Below are positions 54,477 through 63,104 of a stretch of DNA of 64,000 bases, piece after piece. This stretch comes from DLAJ01 sp964655525 (GTDB lineage: Bacteria > Bacillota > Clostridia > Lachnospirales > Lachnospiraceae): assembly GCA_964655525.1 (NCBI GenBank), contig CAZZNE010000011.1, positions 42,300 through 106,299 of the forward strand, given 5' to 3'. A model generated the notes under the pieces. The model saw only the letters and a list, made by a program, of their open reading frames with translations, did not search any database and was not told the DNA's origin. The number at the start of each line of letters is the position of its first letter. The stretch's first letter is position 1. The position numbers were made by a program, and so were the translations under genes.

Positions 54477-54941
54477 AGCTTTTCCGCCACCTTTCATAAT
54501 GCCTATGTTGTATTTGCCGCATGATCGAACGCGCTTCGGACAATTAAAAAGTATACACACATTGATTATATTTTATTTTTTGAAACTTTTCAACTTAATA
54601 AGCCGATATCCTATTACCTTTTGTGCTGTGGATGCGTTTGATGAATTATGCTGATCTATATTGTATCATACTTTCGCCGGTATAGATTGACCGAATATCC
54701 ACTAAAAACGACCACTTATTCATAGTAGCGCTATGATGGTGCAGAAGTTTTAGCGTTTTAGTGAGATCGACAGAGTTACTATCCGCGACACAAAAGGTAA
54801 AAGGGATAAGTTGATCGGCAACAGAAAGTAGCATGAAATAAATCAAATGTATACAACTGTTGGTGGCGCAACCTGGACTTTTTCGATATGATTGCCACAT
54901 CATAAAAAGAGATGCGGACTGCGCAGGAATGGGGGATTATT
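54477..54941. other. Non-coding stretch between divergent genes
   Basis: 465 bases separating the minus-strand HD-GYP gene from the plus-strand ABC operon. It should contain both promoters; GATATGAT near 54883 is a possible -10 for the ABC operon. No gene, RNA fold or strong repeat was recognised. Confidence 0.5.
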
Positions 54942-55703
54942 ATGAACAAGCAAACAGTCATATCGGCAAAGCATTTGAAAAAAGCTTTTGGAAAAGGCGA
55001 AAGTATTCAGGTTATTTATTCAGACCTGAATATTGATATTTACAAGGGGGATTTTACTGTTATCATGGGTTCATCGGGGGCAGGCAAGTCTACCCTGATG
55101 TATTCCCTTTCAGGGATGGATAAGCCGGACGGTGGGGAGATTCACTTTGACGGAACGGATATCACGAAGCTAAACAATGACAGGTTAGCGATATTTCGGC
55201 GGAAGCAGTGTGGATTCGTGTTCCAGCAGATTTATCTGATTGATAAGATGAACCTTATGGATAATGTCATTACAGCAGGGGTACTGACAAGCAAAGACAG
55301 GGAAGAGATCAAAAACCGTGCAAAGGAGCTGTTTTCGCTGGTAAATATTCCTGAAAACACGTGGAGAAAAACATCTTCCCAGATTTCAGGAGGAGAAGCA
55401 CAGAGGGCGGGGATTGTCAGGGCAGTGATCAACAGTCCCAATGTACTTTTTGCGGATGAGCCGACAGGTGCGTTAAATTCTGCAAATTCGGGGGCGGTTC
55501 TTGACGTGTTTACTTCCCTTCACGAGAAAGGGCAGAGCATCGTCATGGTTACGCACGATAAAAAATCAGCCCTGCGGGGAAACCGTATCATTTATATTAA
55601 AGACGGAAAGATTTTTGGCGAGTGCGATCTGGGGAATTTTGAGCAGGACAATACCGAAAGAACTGAAAAATTGGATCAGTTCATCAAAGAAATGGGGTGG
55701 TAA
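54942..55703 (+). CDS. ABC transporter ATP-binding protein (BceA-like)
   Basis: A 253-residue ATPase. Walker A is GSSGAGKST (about residues 44-52), the signature is ISGGEAQRAGIVRAV and Walker B is VLFADEPTGALNSANSG. The DEPTGAL form and the large partner permease place it with BceA/YxdL-type systems that move or sense antimicrobial peptides. GGGGGATTATT precedes the ATG at 54942. The permease begins three bases after its stop. Confidence 0.88.
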   Translation: MNKQTVISAKHLKKAFGKGESIQVIYSDLNIDIYKGDFTVIMGSSGAGKSTLMYSLSGMDKPDGGEIHFDGTDITKLNNDRLAIFRRKQCGFVFQQIYLIDKMNLMDNVITAGVLTSKDREEIKNRAKELFSLVNIPENTWRKTSSQISGGEAQRAGIVRAVINSPNVLFADEPTGALNSANSGAVLDVFTSLHEKGQSIVMVTHDKKSALRGNRIIYIKDGKIFGECDLGNFEQDNTERTEKLDQFIKEMGW

Positions 55704-55706
55704 TAC

Positions 55707-57956
55707 ATGAAGCCTGGCATCATGAAGAAAATATCCACGCTGATTCTGCATAATTTGAAAAAAGCAAAGGGACAATTTATATCCTTCGGGGTGTTTATCT
55801 GCCTGACCGCATTTATTACCAATATTGCCCTTGTACTTGCTTTTCAAACATTCGACGCTTATGACAGCCTGTTCGATAAGCTGAACACAGCGGATATCAA
55901 TTTTATCATTCCGCAGATTCAGGATAGTAAAGATCTGCTCACAGAAGTAGGAAAAATTGACGGGATATCCTTTGTGGAAAAGCATGGCGGGGTGTTTACT
56001 CCGGTAACAGTCCGTGAATTTGCAGGTTCTGATTTTGACATGAATACTGTTTTTTACAATCTTGATGAGGAAAGAACGCTGAATCTGCTTACTGTTACGG
56101 AATATTTCGGGAAGAGTGACCGCTCTGTTTTTATTCCCATGTATATGAAGGAATTAGGCGGTTTTGCTGAAGGCGGCAGTATTGCCTACGCCATAGACGG
56201 CAGGGAGCATATCTATGATATTGGCGGAACTGTATCGGAAATGCAGTATGGTAATTATGGTACCGGGATAATCGGCGGATATTTTCCGGGAGCTGTCTAT
56301 GAGGATTTTGCAGAGCAATATTGTGATCATGTCATCGCGGAATATTCCTTAAAAATAAGTGTCACTGCGGATTTGAGTGCAATAAAAAATACGATCTCTG
56401 AACTGTTAAGAGGAAAAGGGATCGCATTATTAAATATCAATGACAGGGACACCGCAAAGCAGACAAGAACGATGGTCTGTACACTGCTTATCGTCATCTT
56501 TTTGGCGCTTGCTGCCATGATACTTGTAGTGAGCATTTTCCTCAGCAACTTTCGGATACGAAGCGCAATTGAAGGCGAGCTGGCACAGATGGGGGTGTTA
56601 AAAGCGGTTGGTTATACAAGCAATCTGATCATTGCCTCGACAATCATGCCCTACCTGCTTGTAGGCATTGCTGCGGCGGTCATCGGAATCGCCCTGTCTT
56701 ATGCGGTCCTGCCTTTCGCAGCAGGTATTTTGGCGATCCAGTCAGGATTTTCCTATACGCCTGATTTTGATATCATGGCTTTCCTGATTGTCATACTGAC
56801 ACTGACATGTGCGATATTGCTGTTTTCCTATCTTTCAGCAGGGAAAATACATAGATTAGAGCCGATCAATGCGATAAGGGGTATCACCGGAGACGAATCG
56901 GCGGGACAAAGTATATTATTATTGATTGTCTCATTCGGTATCATGGTGCTGCTGTCTTTCGCGGGAACGCTGTTATATAATGTAAATGTCAAGCCGGACA
57001 ATTTTATGAATACGCTTTCAGAAGAATTGCCGTCTGTTGTTTTTACGGCAGAGGATGATAAAATGACGGAGCTTAAGGAACTTCTTGAAAACGACAGCCG
57101 TGTAAGACTTTTTATGGAATATGCTTCTGTTTCTGTCAGCTATGAAGGCGGAAGTCTTACGGCCTTTGTTTGCGAAGATTTTTCAAAAGCAACAAATGAT
57201 ATTTGTTATGAGGGGCGCAGTCCTGTGAAAGATGATGAAATTGCAGTAGGAAATGTAATTTCGGACGGGTTTCCGGTCGGCAGTGAAATAGAGCTGACAG
57301 TCGGCGATCAATCGGCAGTATACATTGTAACCGGCTATGTTCAAAGCGTTAACAATGCAGGATCGGTATGTCAGCTGACAAGTGAGGGATACGAAAAAAT
57401 CGGCGATACAACAAATTCTGTCAATGTTTACTTATATGATAAAAATGCCGATGAGTTTATCAATGAGTATGAAGAAAACCACGATTCCATCATTCAATCA
57501 TCCGTAAATTTTGAGCAGATGAGTGAAAATGGCAGAATGATGTATACGGGTATTGTTTCTGTGATCGTGATGATCCTGTTTGTGATTTCCGTTCTGATGG
57601 TGCTGCTTGTGTTGTATGTGCTTATCAATTCCATGATAAGCAGGCGCAGACAGGAATTTGGCATATACAAAGCGATCGGATACACAAACAGGCAGCTTAC
57701 GGTTAAGACCGCGCTTAGTTTTATACCCGTTGTGGCTGTGGCGTCAATCATTTCGGTCATAGCCGGGCTGTGGTATCTTCCCGCAATCAACAATATTATT
57801 TTTTCCTTGATCGGGGCTGTAAAAAATCATTTTGAAGTATCTGTCTGGATATTGATTGTATCTGCCATGATGTTTACAGCGGTGGCATTTGTGATCAGCA
57901 TCCTGCTTTCAGCACCGATCAAAAAAATTACTGCATATTCACTGCTTAAGGAGTGA
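55707..57956 (+). CDS. FtsX-family ABC permease (BceB-like)
   Basis: A 749-residue membrane protein: one N-terminal helix (about 22-42), a first extracytoplasmic domain, a triple-helix block at about 250-390 (LLIVIFLALAAMILVVSIFL, MPYLLVGIAAAVIGIALSYA), a second extracytoplasmic domain of about 190 residues, and a C-terminal three-helix block. The motif EFGIYKAIGYTNRQL is the coupling region. The 10-helix layout resembles BceB-type bacitracin/lantibiotic permeases, but no histidine kinase or response regulator is adjacent. Confidence 0.85.
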   Translation: MKPGIMKKISTLILHNLKKAKGQFISFGVFICLTAFITNIALVLAFQTFDAYDSLFDKLNTADINFIIPQIQDSKDLLTEVGKIDGISFVEKHGGVFTPVTVREFAGSDFDMNTVFYNLDEERTLNLLTVTEYFGKSDRSVFIPMYMKELGGFAEGGSIAYAIDGREHIYDIGGTVSEMQYGNYGTGIIGGYFPGAVYEDFAEQYCDHVIAEYSLKISVTADLSAIKNTISELLRGKGIALLNINDRDTAKQTRTMVCTLLIVIFLALAAMILVVSIFLSNFRIRSAIEGELAQMGVLKAVGYTSNLIIASTIMPYLLVGIAAAVIGIALSYAVLPFAAGILAIQSGFSYTPDFDIMAFLIVILTLTCAILLFSYLSAGKIHRLEPINAIRGITGDESAGQSILLLIVSFGIMVLLSFAGTLLYNVNVKPDNFMNTLSEELPSVVFTAEDDKMTELKELLENDSRVRLFMEYASVSVSYEGGSLTAFVCEDFSKATNDICYEGRSPVKDDEIAVGNVISDGFPVGSEIELTVGDQSAVYIVTGYVQSVNNAGSVCQLTSEGYEKIGDTTNSVNVYLYDKNADEFINEYEENHDSIIQSSVNFEQMSENGRMMYTGIVSVIVMILFVISVLMVLLVLYVLINSMISRRRQEFGIYKAIGYTNRQLTVKTALSFIPVVAVASIISVIAGLWYLPAINNIIFSLIGAVKNHFEVSVWILIVSAMMFTAVAFVISILLSAPIKKITAYSLLKE

Positions 57957-57991
57957 AGTATAAAATTGTATATTAAGGAAGGAGCACCGGT

Positions 57992-58870
57992 ATGAATTTC
58001 TCAGAAAAATTAAAGGAAATACGGAGAAAAGAAGGGATCTCCCAAGAGCAGCTTGCCGAGAGAATCGGTGTTACAAGGCAGGCTATCACGAAATGGGAAA
58101 CCGGAAAAGGGCTGCCGGATGTTGAAAATATGGTAATCATAGCAGAGATTTTTAAGACTACCATAGATGAGCTGCTTATGAATTCCGTCAAAATAGCAGC
58201 TCCGGAAACAATTGTGTATACCAGTGAAACAATTTATGACATTGACTGTGAGAAACATTTTGATGTCAATATCGGCAGTGCGGCTGCAATCATGCTGTCG
58301 TCAGGCAATGACGAGAAGCTGCATGTTAAGCTGTCCTCTGAAACTCTTGAGAATATAGGCTCCATGTATAAGATCAAGCTGGATGACAGGAAAAACAAGC
58401 TTGATGTGATTTGTCTTAATAAAAATAAGCTGAGCCGCTATGAAGCGGAGGAGTCGCTGACTGTTGAGATCATTCTTCCGAATAAATATTCTGACCATTG
58501 CGAGATTGCAGCCAGCGTAAAACTTCTTGCAATCAGTAATCTGCATCTGAACCGTTTGGAATATGACGGTGATGCAAAGCAGGTCTTGATTTCAGACAGC
58601 AGCGGAAGTCTGGAATTCACAGCAAAGACAGATTATGAAATGACTGTTGATAAGATTACGGGAAGGCTGGATGTCAACCAGTGGAAGGCAAAATCGATCA
58701 TTCATATTCCGGAAGAAAATATGGTCAATGTTATGAATAAAGGCAGAAAATGTCATGTTTATTATGTAAAAGAGGGAAAAGCAGCAGAGTGTGGAAATGT
58801 TGCTGACAGTGAAAATGAAATCAGTATTTCGGGAATCTATTCAGAACTGGTCGTGGATTTGGTGGGGTGA
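57992..58870 (+). CDS. XRE regulator with C-terminal beta-rich (DUF4097-like) domain
   Basis: A 292-residue protein. Residues 1-68 are an XRE HTH (LAERIGVTRQAITKWETGKG, a form typical of Firmicutes regulators). The remainder is a repetitive beta-strand domain that may resemble the DUF4097 beta-helix fold. GGAAGGAGCACCGGT precedes the ATG. It is 35 bases downstream of the permease and likely controls the ABC operon in place of a two-component system. Ligand unknown. Confidence 0.75.
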   Translation: MNFSEKLKEIRRKEGISQEQLAERIGVTRQAITKWETGKGLPDVENMVIIAEIFKTTIDELLMNSVKIAAPETIVYTSETIYDIDCEKHFDVNIGSAAAIMLSSGNDEKLHVKLSSETLENIGSMYKIKLDDRKNKLDVICLNKNKLSRYEAEESLTVEIILPNKYSDHCEIAASVKLLAISNLHLNRLEYDGDAKQVLISDSSGSLEFTAKTDYEMTVDKITGRLDVNQWKAKSIIHIPEENMVNVMNKGRKCHVYYVKEGKAAECGNVADSENEISISGIYSELVVDLVG

Positions 58871-58895
58871 TCAAATGGATATGGATGGTATGAGG

Positions 58896-58945
58896 TAAAA
58901 AAATTCGTTGTTAATGTAATTATGAAAACTACATTAACAACGAAT
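58896..58945 (-). terminator. Terminator of the cystatin-like gene
   Basis: ATTCGTTGTTAATGTA (58903-58918) and TACATTAACAACGAAT (58930-58945) form a perfect 16-bp stem. On the minus strand it is followed by a run of T (the plus-strand A run at 58897-58903). Confidence 0.88.
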
Positions 58946-58979
58946 AATTACTGACTTGTAATTCTATGATAGAAAAAAA

Positions 58980-59270
58980 TTAGAATAACGAATTATTAAG
59001 TATAATTTGCGGGTCGCCGCTAGTAGGAATATTAAGTATCATTGTTGAAACTTTAACGGTATGATTTGCGTCAGACAGAGTTTCCCTGCATAAAATCATG
59101 TGATTTGTTCCGTTAACTACTTGGGTAGCCAGATACATTAATGGTTCATATTTTGCACCCACTAAACCTGTTGTAACTTCTGAAAATGCACTCGCCACCT
59201 GTTCAGGTAAATTACAAGCAGGATATTTTAATGCATCCGTTGTAATTGACCATCCTCCTGAAATACTCAT
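58980..59270 (-). CDS. Cystatin-like small protein (putative cysteine-protease inhibitor)
   Basis: A 96-residue protein without a signal peptide. It begins MSISGGWSITTDAL and contains KYEPLMYLATQVVNGTNHMI; QVVNG (Q50-G54) matches the QxVxG first hairpin of cystatins, and a Gly near the N-terminus (G5/G6) matches the other conserved contact. The size (about 98 residues in type 1 cystatins) also fits. Cystatins inhibit papain-like proteases. AAAGGAGG precedes the ATG and TATAAT lies near 59313 on the minus strand. Single-gene unit with its own terminator. Bacterial members exist but their targets are unclear, so inhibition is inferred. Confidence 0.65.
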   Translation of the reverse strand: MSISGGWSITTDALKYPACNLPEQVASAFSEVTTGLVGAKYEPLMYLATQVVNGTNHMILCRETLSDANHTVKVSTMILNIPTSGDPQIILNNSLF

Positions 59271-59398
59271 ACTTTTGTCCTCCTTTAATGATTATTTATG
59301 ATAATTTATTGTATTATAACTGTAGCACACTTTAGACCGAATTACAAGAGTAAAATTTGCATTTCATTGAAAAGCGTAATCCTAAAAGAAGGAGTTGC

Positions 59399-59428
59399 TT
59401 GACAAACATTTTTATTTTTGTTTATAAT
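59399..59428 (+). promoter_or_regulatory. Sigma-A promoter of tyrS
   Basis: TTGACA (59399-59404), 18-base spacer, TATAAT (59423-59428). Transcription would start close to 59435, at the beginning of the T-box leader. Confidence 0.85.
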
Positions 59429-59435
59429 AAGCCTA

Positions 59436-59744
59436 ATTTCATATTCAAGTGATTTGATTGAGAAAAGCAATGATAAGAAGAAGTAGCATAAGGGGAAACA
59501 TACAGAAAGTAGCCGGTTGATGAGAGGCGCATGGGAAGCTTTGTGTGAATACATCTTTGAGCTTCGCACCAAATTCTGCAAGACTGTGGATAGTAGGCTG
59601 CGACGGTTCCCGCATCCGTTAACGTGCTAGAGTATAAGCCGCAAGGTCGTACTCGAAGAGGTGGGCAGTGTGAGCTGTCTATAAACATTAGGTGGTATCG
59701 CGAGATAATCAGACTCTCGTCCTTTTGAAGGACGGGAGTTTTTT
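59436..59744 (+). promoter_or_regulatory. T-box leader (tyrosine) controlling tyrS
   Basis: A 300-base leader with the T-box sequence TTAGGTGGTATCGCGAG (59688-59704) and a terminator ACTCTCGTCC-ttttgaa-GGACGGGAGT followed by T6 (59713-59744). Upstream is the long stem I region with AAGAAGAAGTAGCATA. GAATACATC around 59547-59555 puts a UAC tyrosine codon where the specifier loop is expected. Uncharged tRNA-Tyr should pair with it and with the T-box bulge, allowing read-through into tyrS. The specifier position is inferred without folding. Confidence 0.88.
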
Positions 59745-59841
59745 GACGTATAGGAAATATTCATTGGTTGTCTTAGTCTCACTGGAATTGAAAGAAATAA
59801 TAGTTTTGCAGGAGGCATAGGACCTCGGAAAGGAAGAAAAA

Positions 59842-61071
59842 ATGACAGCCAACGAAACAATCAAACAACAGGTAAAACACCAGATGCGTATTATCAAACA
59901 GGGAGCAGTGAATCTGGTGGGAGAGGAGGAATTGGAGGCAAAGCTTACGAATAGCATTCTCACAGGCAAGCCCCTTACGGTGAAATTCGGTATGGACCCC
60001 AGCGCTCCGGATATTCACATCGGACACGCGGTAGTGCTTCGCAAGTTAAAGCAGCTACAGGATATGGGGCATACGATTGTTATTATTATCGGTGATTTCA
60101 CTGCCAAAATCGGAGACCCCACGGGTAAATCAAAGGGACGTAAAGCCATGACGGAGCAGGAGGTATTGATGAATGCCCGGACATATCAGGAACAGATCTT
60201 TCGCATATTGAACAGGGAGAAAACTCAGGTACGCTACAATGGGGAATGGCTGGAACAACTGCGGCTTGATGAGGTGCTGAAGCTGGCATCTAACGTTACA
60301 GTAGCAAGAATGCTGGAGCGGGATGATTTTGAGAATCGCTTTCACAACAATACGCCCATCGGTCTGCATGAGTTCTTTTACCCGTTGATGCAGGCATATG
60401 ATTCGGTGGTTCTGGAAGCGGATCTGGAGCTTGGAGGAACCGATCAGACGTTTAATATCCTAATGGGAAGAAGTCTTCAAAAGAATAGGGGAATGGAGCC
60501 TCAGGCAGCATTGTTTATGCCGATTTTGGAGGGAATCGATGGTGTAGAGAAGATGAGCAAGAGTCTGGGGAATTACATCGGTATTTACGAGGATGCCAAG
60601 ACCATGTTCCGTAAGGTCATGCAGATACCGGATTCCATTATGATAAAATATTTTGAGTTGACCACGGATATTCTGCCGGAGGAGTTGGATGAGATAAAGG
60701 CCGCTCTGGAAGCAGGGCAGAATCCCAAGGAGAGTAAGCTTCTGCTGGCCAGAACTGTCACTTCTCTATACCACACACCGGAAGAAACTGTGGCAGGAGA
60801 AAGATTTTTTGAGGAAGCATTTACCAAAAAGGAGATCCCACAGGAGGTAGAGAGCCTTGAAGTCGCAGCGCAGCAGAGAAATCTGTTTGATTGTCTTACT
60901 CCGTTTGTGGAGAGTGGATTGGTGAACAGCGGAAGTGAACTGCGAAGACTGGTTGCACAGGGCGGAGTTCGCAAAAACGGTGTCCCTGTCACCGGCATGG
61001 AAGAATCCATTGAGAACGGTGACGTACTCCGCATTGGCAAGAAGAAATTCGTGAAACTGATATTGATTTAG
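59842..61071 (+). CDS. tyrS: Tyrosyl-tRNA synthetase
   Basis: A 409-residue class I aminoacyl-tRNA synthetase. The HIGH motif is intact within DPSAPDIHIGHAV (H59-H62), KMSKS begins at K237, and the C-terminal 60 residues are an S4 RNA-binding domain (LVNSGSELRRLVAQGGVRKN). The KFGMDPSAPDIHIGH form is that of the TyrZ-like branch and not the classic B. subtilis TyrS. CGGAAAGGAAGAAAA precedes the ATG. Controlled by the T-box leader upstream. Confidence 0.95.
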   Translation: MTANETIKQQVKHQMRIIKQGAVNLVGEEELEAKLTNSILTGKPLTVKFGMDPSAPDIHIGHAVVLRKLKQLQDMGHTIVIIIGDFTAKIGDPTGKSKGRKAMTEQEVLMNARTYQEQIFRILNREKTQVRYNGEWLEQLRLDEVLKLASNVTVARMLERDDFENRFHNNTPIGLHEFFYPLMQAYDSVVLEADLELGGTDQTFNILMGRSLQKNRGMEPQAALFMPILEGIDGVEKMSKSLGNYIGIYEDAKTMFRKVMQIPDSIMIKYFELTTDILPEELDEIKAALEAGQNPKESKLLLARTVTSLYHTPEETVAGERFFEEAFTKKEIPQEVESLEVAAQQRNLFDCLTPFVESGLVNSGSELRRLVAQGGVRKNGVPVTGMEESIENGDVLRIGKKKFVKLILI

Positions 61072-61136
61072 ATGTATTAGAAATTCAGTAACATTCACAA
61101 CAAAGTAGTAGGCTTTGGCAATCCATCAAATAATAG

Positions 61137-61175
61137 AAAAGGGATAATCCAATTCACTTCTTTGGACTATCCCTT
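61137..61175. terminator. Stem-loop downstream of tyrS
   Basis: AAGGGATAATCCAA and TTGGACTATCCCTT pair with one mismatch around a nine-base loop. No T tract follows on the plus strand, so termination of tyrS is likely but not certain. Confidence 0.6.
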
Positions 61176-61322
61176 GATGATTGCATGGTAAAATAGAAAT
61201 TCCCATAACGGCAAAAAAGAATTAAATAATTCTGAAACTGTTGAAAATTTTGCCGATAATGTGGTATGCTATATCGTAAATCAGTGAAGTTTTTTGATTT
61301 GATTTATCATGGAGGATAGCGG

Positions 61323-62222
61323 ATGCGATACCTTTCAGTTGCTGAAATGGCGAAAAAATGGGATGTGTCGGAACGGAGTGTTAGAAATTACTGCGCCCAA
61401 GGACGTTTGATCGGTGCATTTCTTACCGGCAAGACCTGGAATATTCCTGAAAGCGCGGAGAAACCGGAGCGTACCAATAAGAGAAAAGAGCAGCCGGTTA
61501 CTCTGTTGGATATTCTGAAAGAGCAGAAAGCAAGCAAATACTCTGGCGGTATTTACCATAAGACACAGATTGATCTGACATACAATTCTAACCACATTGA
61601 GGGCAGTCGTCTGACCCACGATCAGACCAGATATATCTTTGAAACCAACACCATTGGCGTGGAGAATGAAGTTCTCAATGTGGATGATGTAATCGAAACA
61701 GCAAATCATTTCCGCTGCATCGACATGATTATTGAAAAAGCAAAAATGACGCTGACTGAGAAGTTCATCAAGGAGCTTCATCTGATCCTGAAGAACAGCA
61801 CCAGCGATTGCAGAAAAGATTGGTTTGTTGTTGGTGATTATAAAAAATTGCCAAACGAGGTTGGCGGCGCGGATACCGCCATTCCGGAAGAAGTTACCGA
61901 TAAGATGAAAACATTACTGGCAGAGTACAACGCCAAGGAAGAAAAGACCTTTGAGGAAATTCTGGATTTTCATGTGAAGTTCGAAAGAATTCATCCGTTT
62001 CAGGATGGTAACGGTCGTGTGGGCCGACTGATCATGTTCAAGGAGTGTCTGAAATATAATATCGTTCCGTTTATTATCGAAGATAATCTAAAAATGTTTT
62101 ATTACCGTGGATTGAAAGAATGGAATAATGAAAAAGGTTATCTGACAGATACCTGCCTAACTGCACAAGACAAATATAAAGCGTATTTAGATTATTTTAG
62201 GATCGAATATGAAGAGAGCTGA
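61323..62222 (+). CDS. Fic-domain AMPylase-type protein with N-terminal HTH
   Basis: A 299-residue protein. Residues 1-45 are a MerR/excisionase-like HTH (YLSVAEMAKKWDVSERSVRN). The Fic core is HPFQDGNGRVGRL from H224, with all catalytic residues. An inhibitory helix with SNHIEG (S89-G94) matches the (S/T)xxxE(G/N) motif, and it lies N-terminal to the core, as in class II Fic proteins that self-inhibit. It transfers AMP from ATP to a target hydroxyl. GGAGGATAGCGG precedes the ATG. No separate antitoxin gene is needed or seen. Confidence 0.9.
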   Translation: MRYLSVAEMAKKWDVSERSVRNYCAQGRLIGAFLTGKTWNIPESAEKPERTNKRKEQPVTLLDILKEQKASKYSGGIYHKTQIDLTYNSNHIEGSRLTHDQTRYIFETNTIGVENEVLNVDDVIETANHFRCIDMIIEKAKMTLTEKFIKELHLILKNSTSDCRKDWFVVGDYKKLPNEVGGADTAIPEEVTDKMKTLLAEYNAKEEKTFEEILDFHVKFERIHPFQDGNGRVGRLIMFKECLKYNIVPFIIEDNLKMFYYRGLKEWNNEKGYLTDTCLTAQDKYKAYLDYFRIEYEES

Positions 62223-62345
62223 TATCCAGGAATCCGTCAATGAAGCATGATTGATAGCAACATTTTTTCTTGCGAATAGTATAAAGAGTGTCTGATACAT
62301 TAACGGAAACAATATTTACAATCTAAAGCGAATAGGTGATGGGAA

Positions 62346-62861
62346 ATGTCAAATGAGAGCAATTTATTTACATCTGCTATAATTTCTGGCGCAGTATTTG
62401 CAGCATTAATTGCTTCAATAGCCAATATAATCATTTCTATATTAAATAATCGAATGCTGAAAATAATTGAAAAACAAAAAAATATAAGCGAGATCGATAA
62501 ATATAGATATACATGTTTGTATGACATATTGACTCGATGGTATAAACATGAATTTGATTTTGAATATAAATATGATGAAGATGGTATTATAATGTGTCCT
62601 CGACATATTTTTGATGATATTCTTGAATGGTACCATATAACTAAACCATTTTTGGATAGCCAATATATCTCTGAATTAGATAAGATAGTAAAAAAGTGGC
62701 ATGGATTATACATACATGCGGCAAGAGGTCGGAGGAAACCAAATTCAGGCATTCGTGTAGAAGACGCCTGTAGAGAGCAGATGAGATTATGTAAAGTATT
62801 AGTGCATGAATTAGAAAAGTCAATTAATCTACAATTAGAATCATTGATGATGAAACAATAG
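62346..62861 (+). CDS. Small membrane protein of unknown function
   Basis: A 171-residue protein. One membrane helix at about residues 9-33 (FTSAIISGAVFAALIASIAN) is followed by a Tyr/Lys-rich soluble helical domain. It is markedly more AT-rich than tyrS and probably acquired. GGTGATGGGAA precedes the ATG. No motif recognised. It might form a unit with the upstream fic gene, but 123 bases separate them. Confidence 0.65.
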   Translation: MSNESNLFTSAIISGAVFAALIASIANIIISILNNRMLKIIEKQKNISEIDKYRYTCLYDILTRWYKHEFDFEYKYDEDGIIMCPRHIFDDILEWYHITKPFLDSQYISELDKIVKKWHGLYIHAARGRRKPNSGIRVEDACREQMRLCKVLVHELEKSINLQLESLMMKQ

Positions 62862-63005
62862 AAATTAAATGTTCATAAATCCGCTATTGACGAAATAATT
62901 GTCAGTACAAGCATATTGCTGAAATTATGACTTATGATGATTTAATACAGCGTATTGATAACATCATAGCTGCACTATATCAGGAAGTGCATAATGATTA
63001 ATGTT

Positions 63006-63040
63006 CTTCGCACATCGCAGAAAGCGATGTGCGAAGTTTT
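63006..63040 (+). terminator. Terminator hairpin
   Basis: CTTCGCACATCGC-agaaa-GCGATGTGCGAAG followed by TTTT: a perfect 13-bp stem. A 24-codon open stretch starting at 62927 lies just before it and is too short to support as a gene. Confidence 0.85.
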
Positions 63041-63104
63041 ACATTAAATCTTCGAATGATATATTGCGTGTAGTGTTAATACTCACGCGATTTTAGGGAT
63101 ATCC

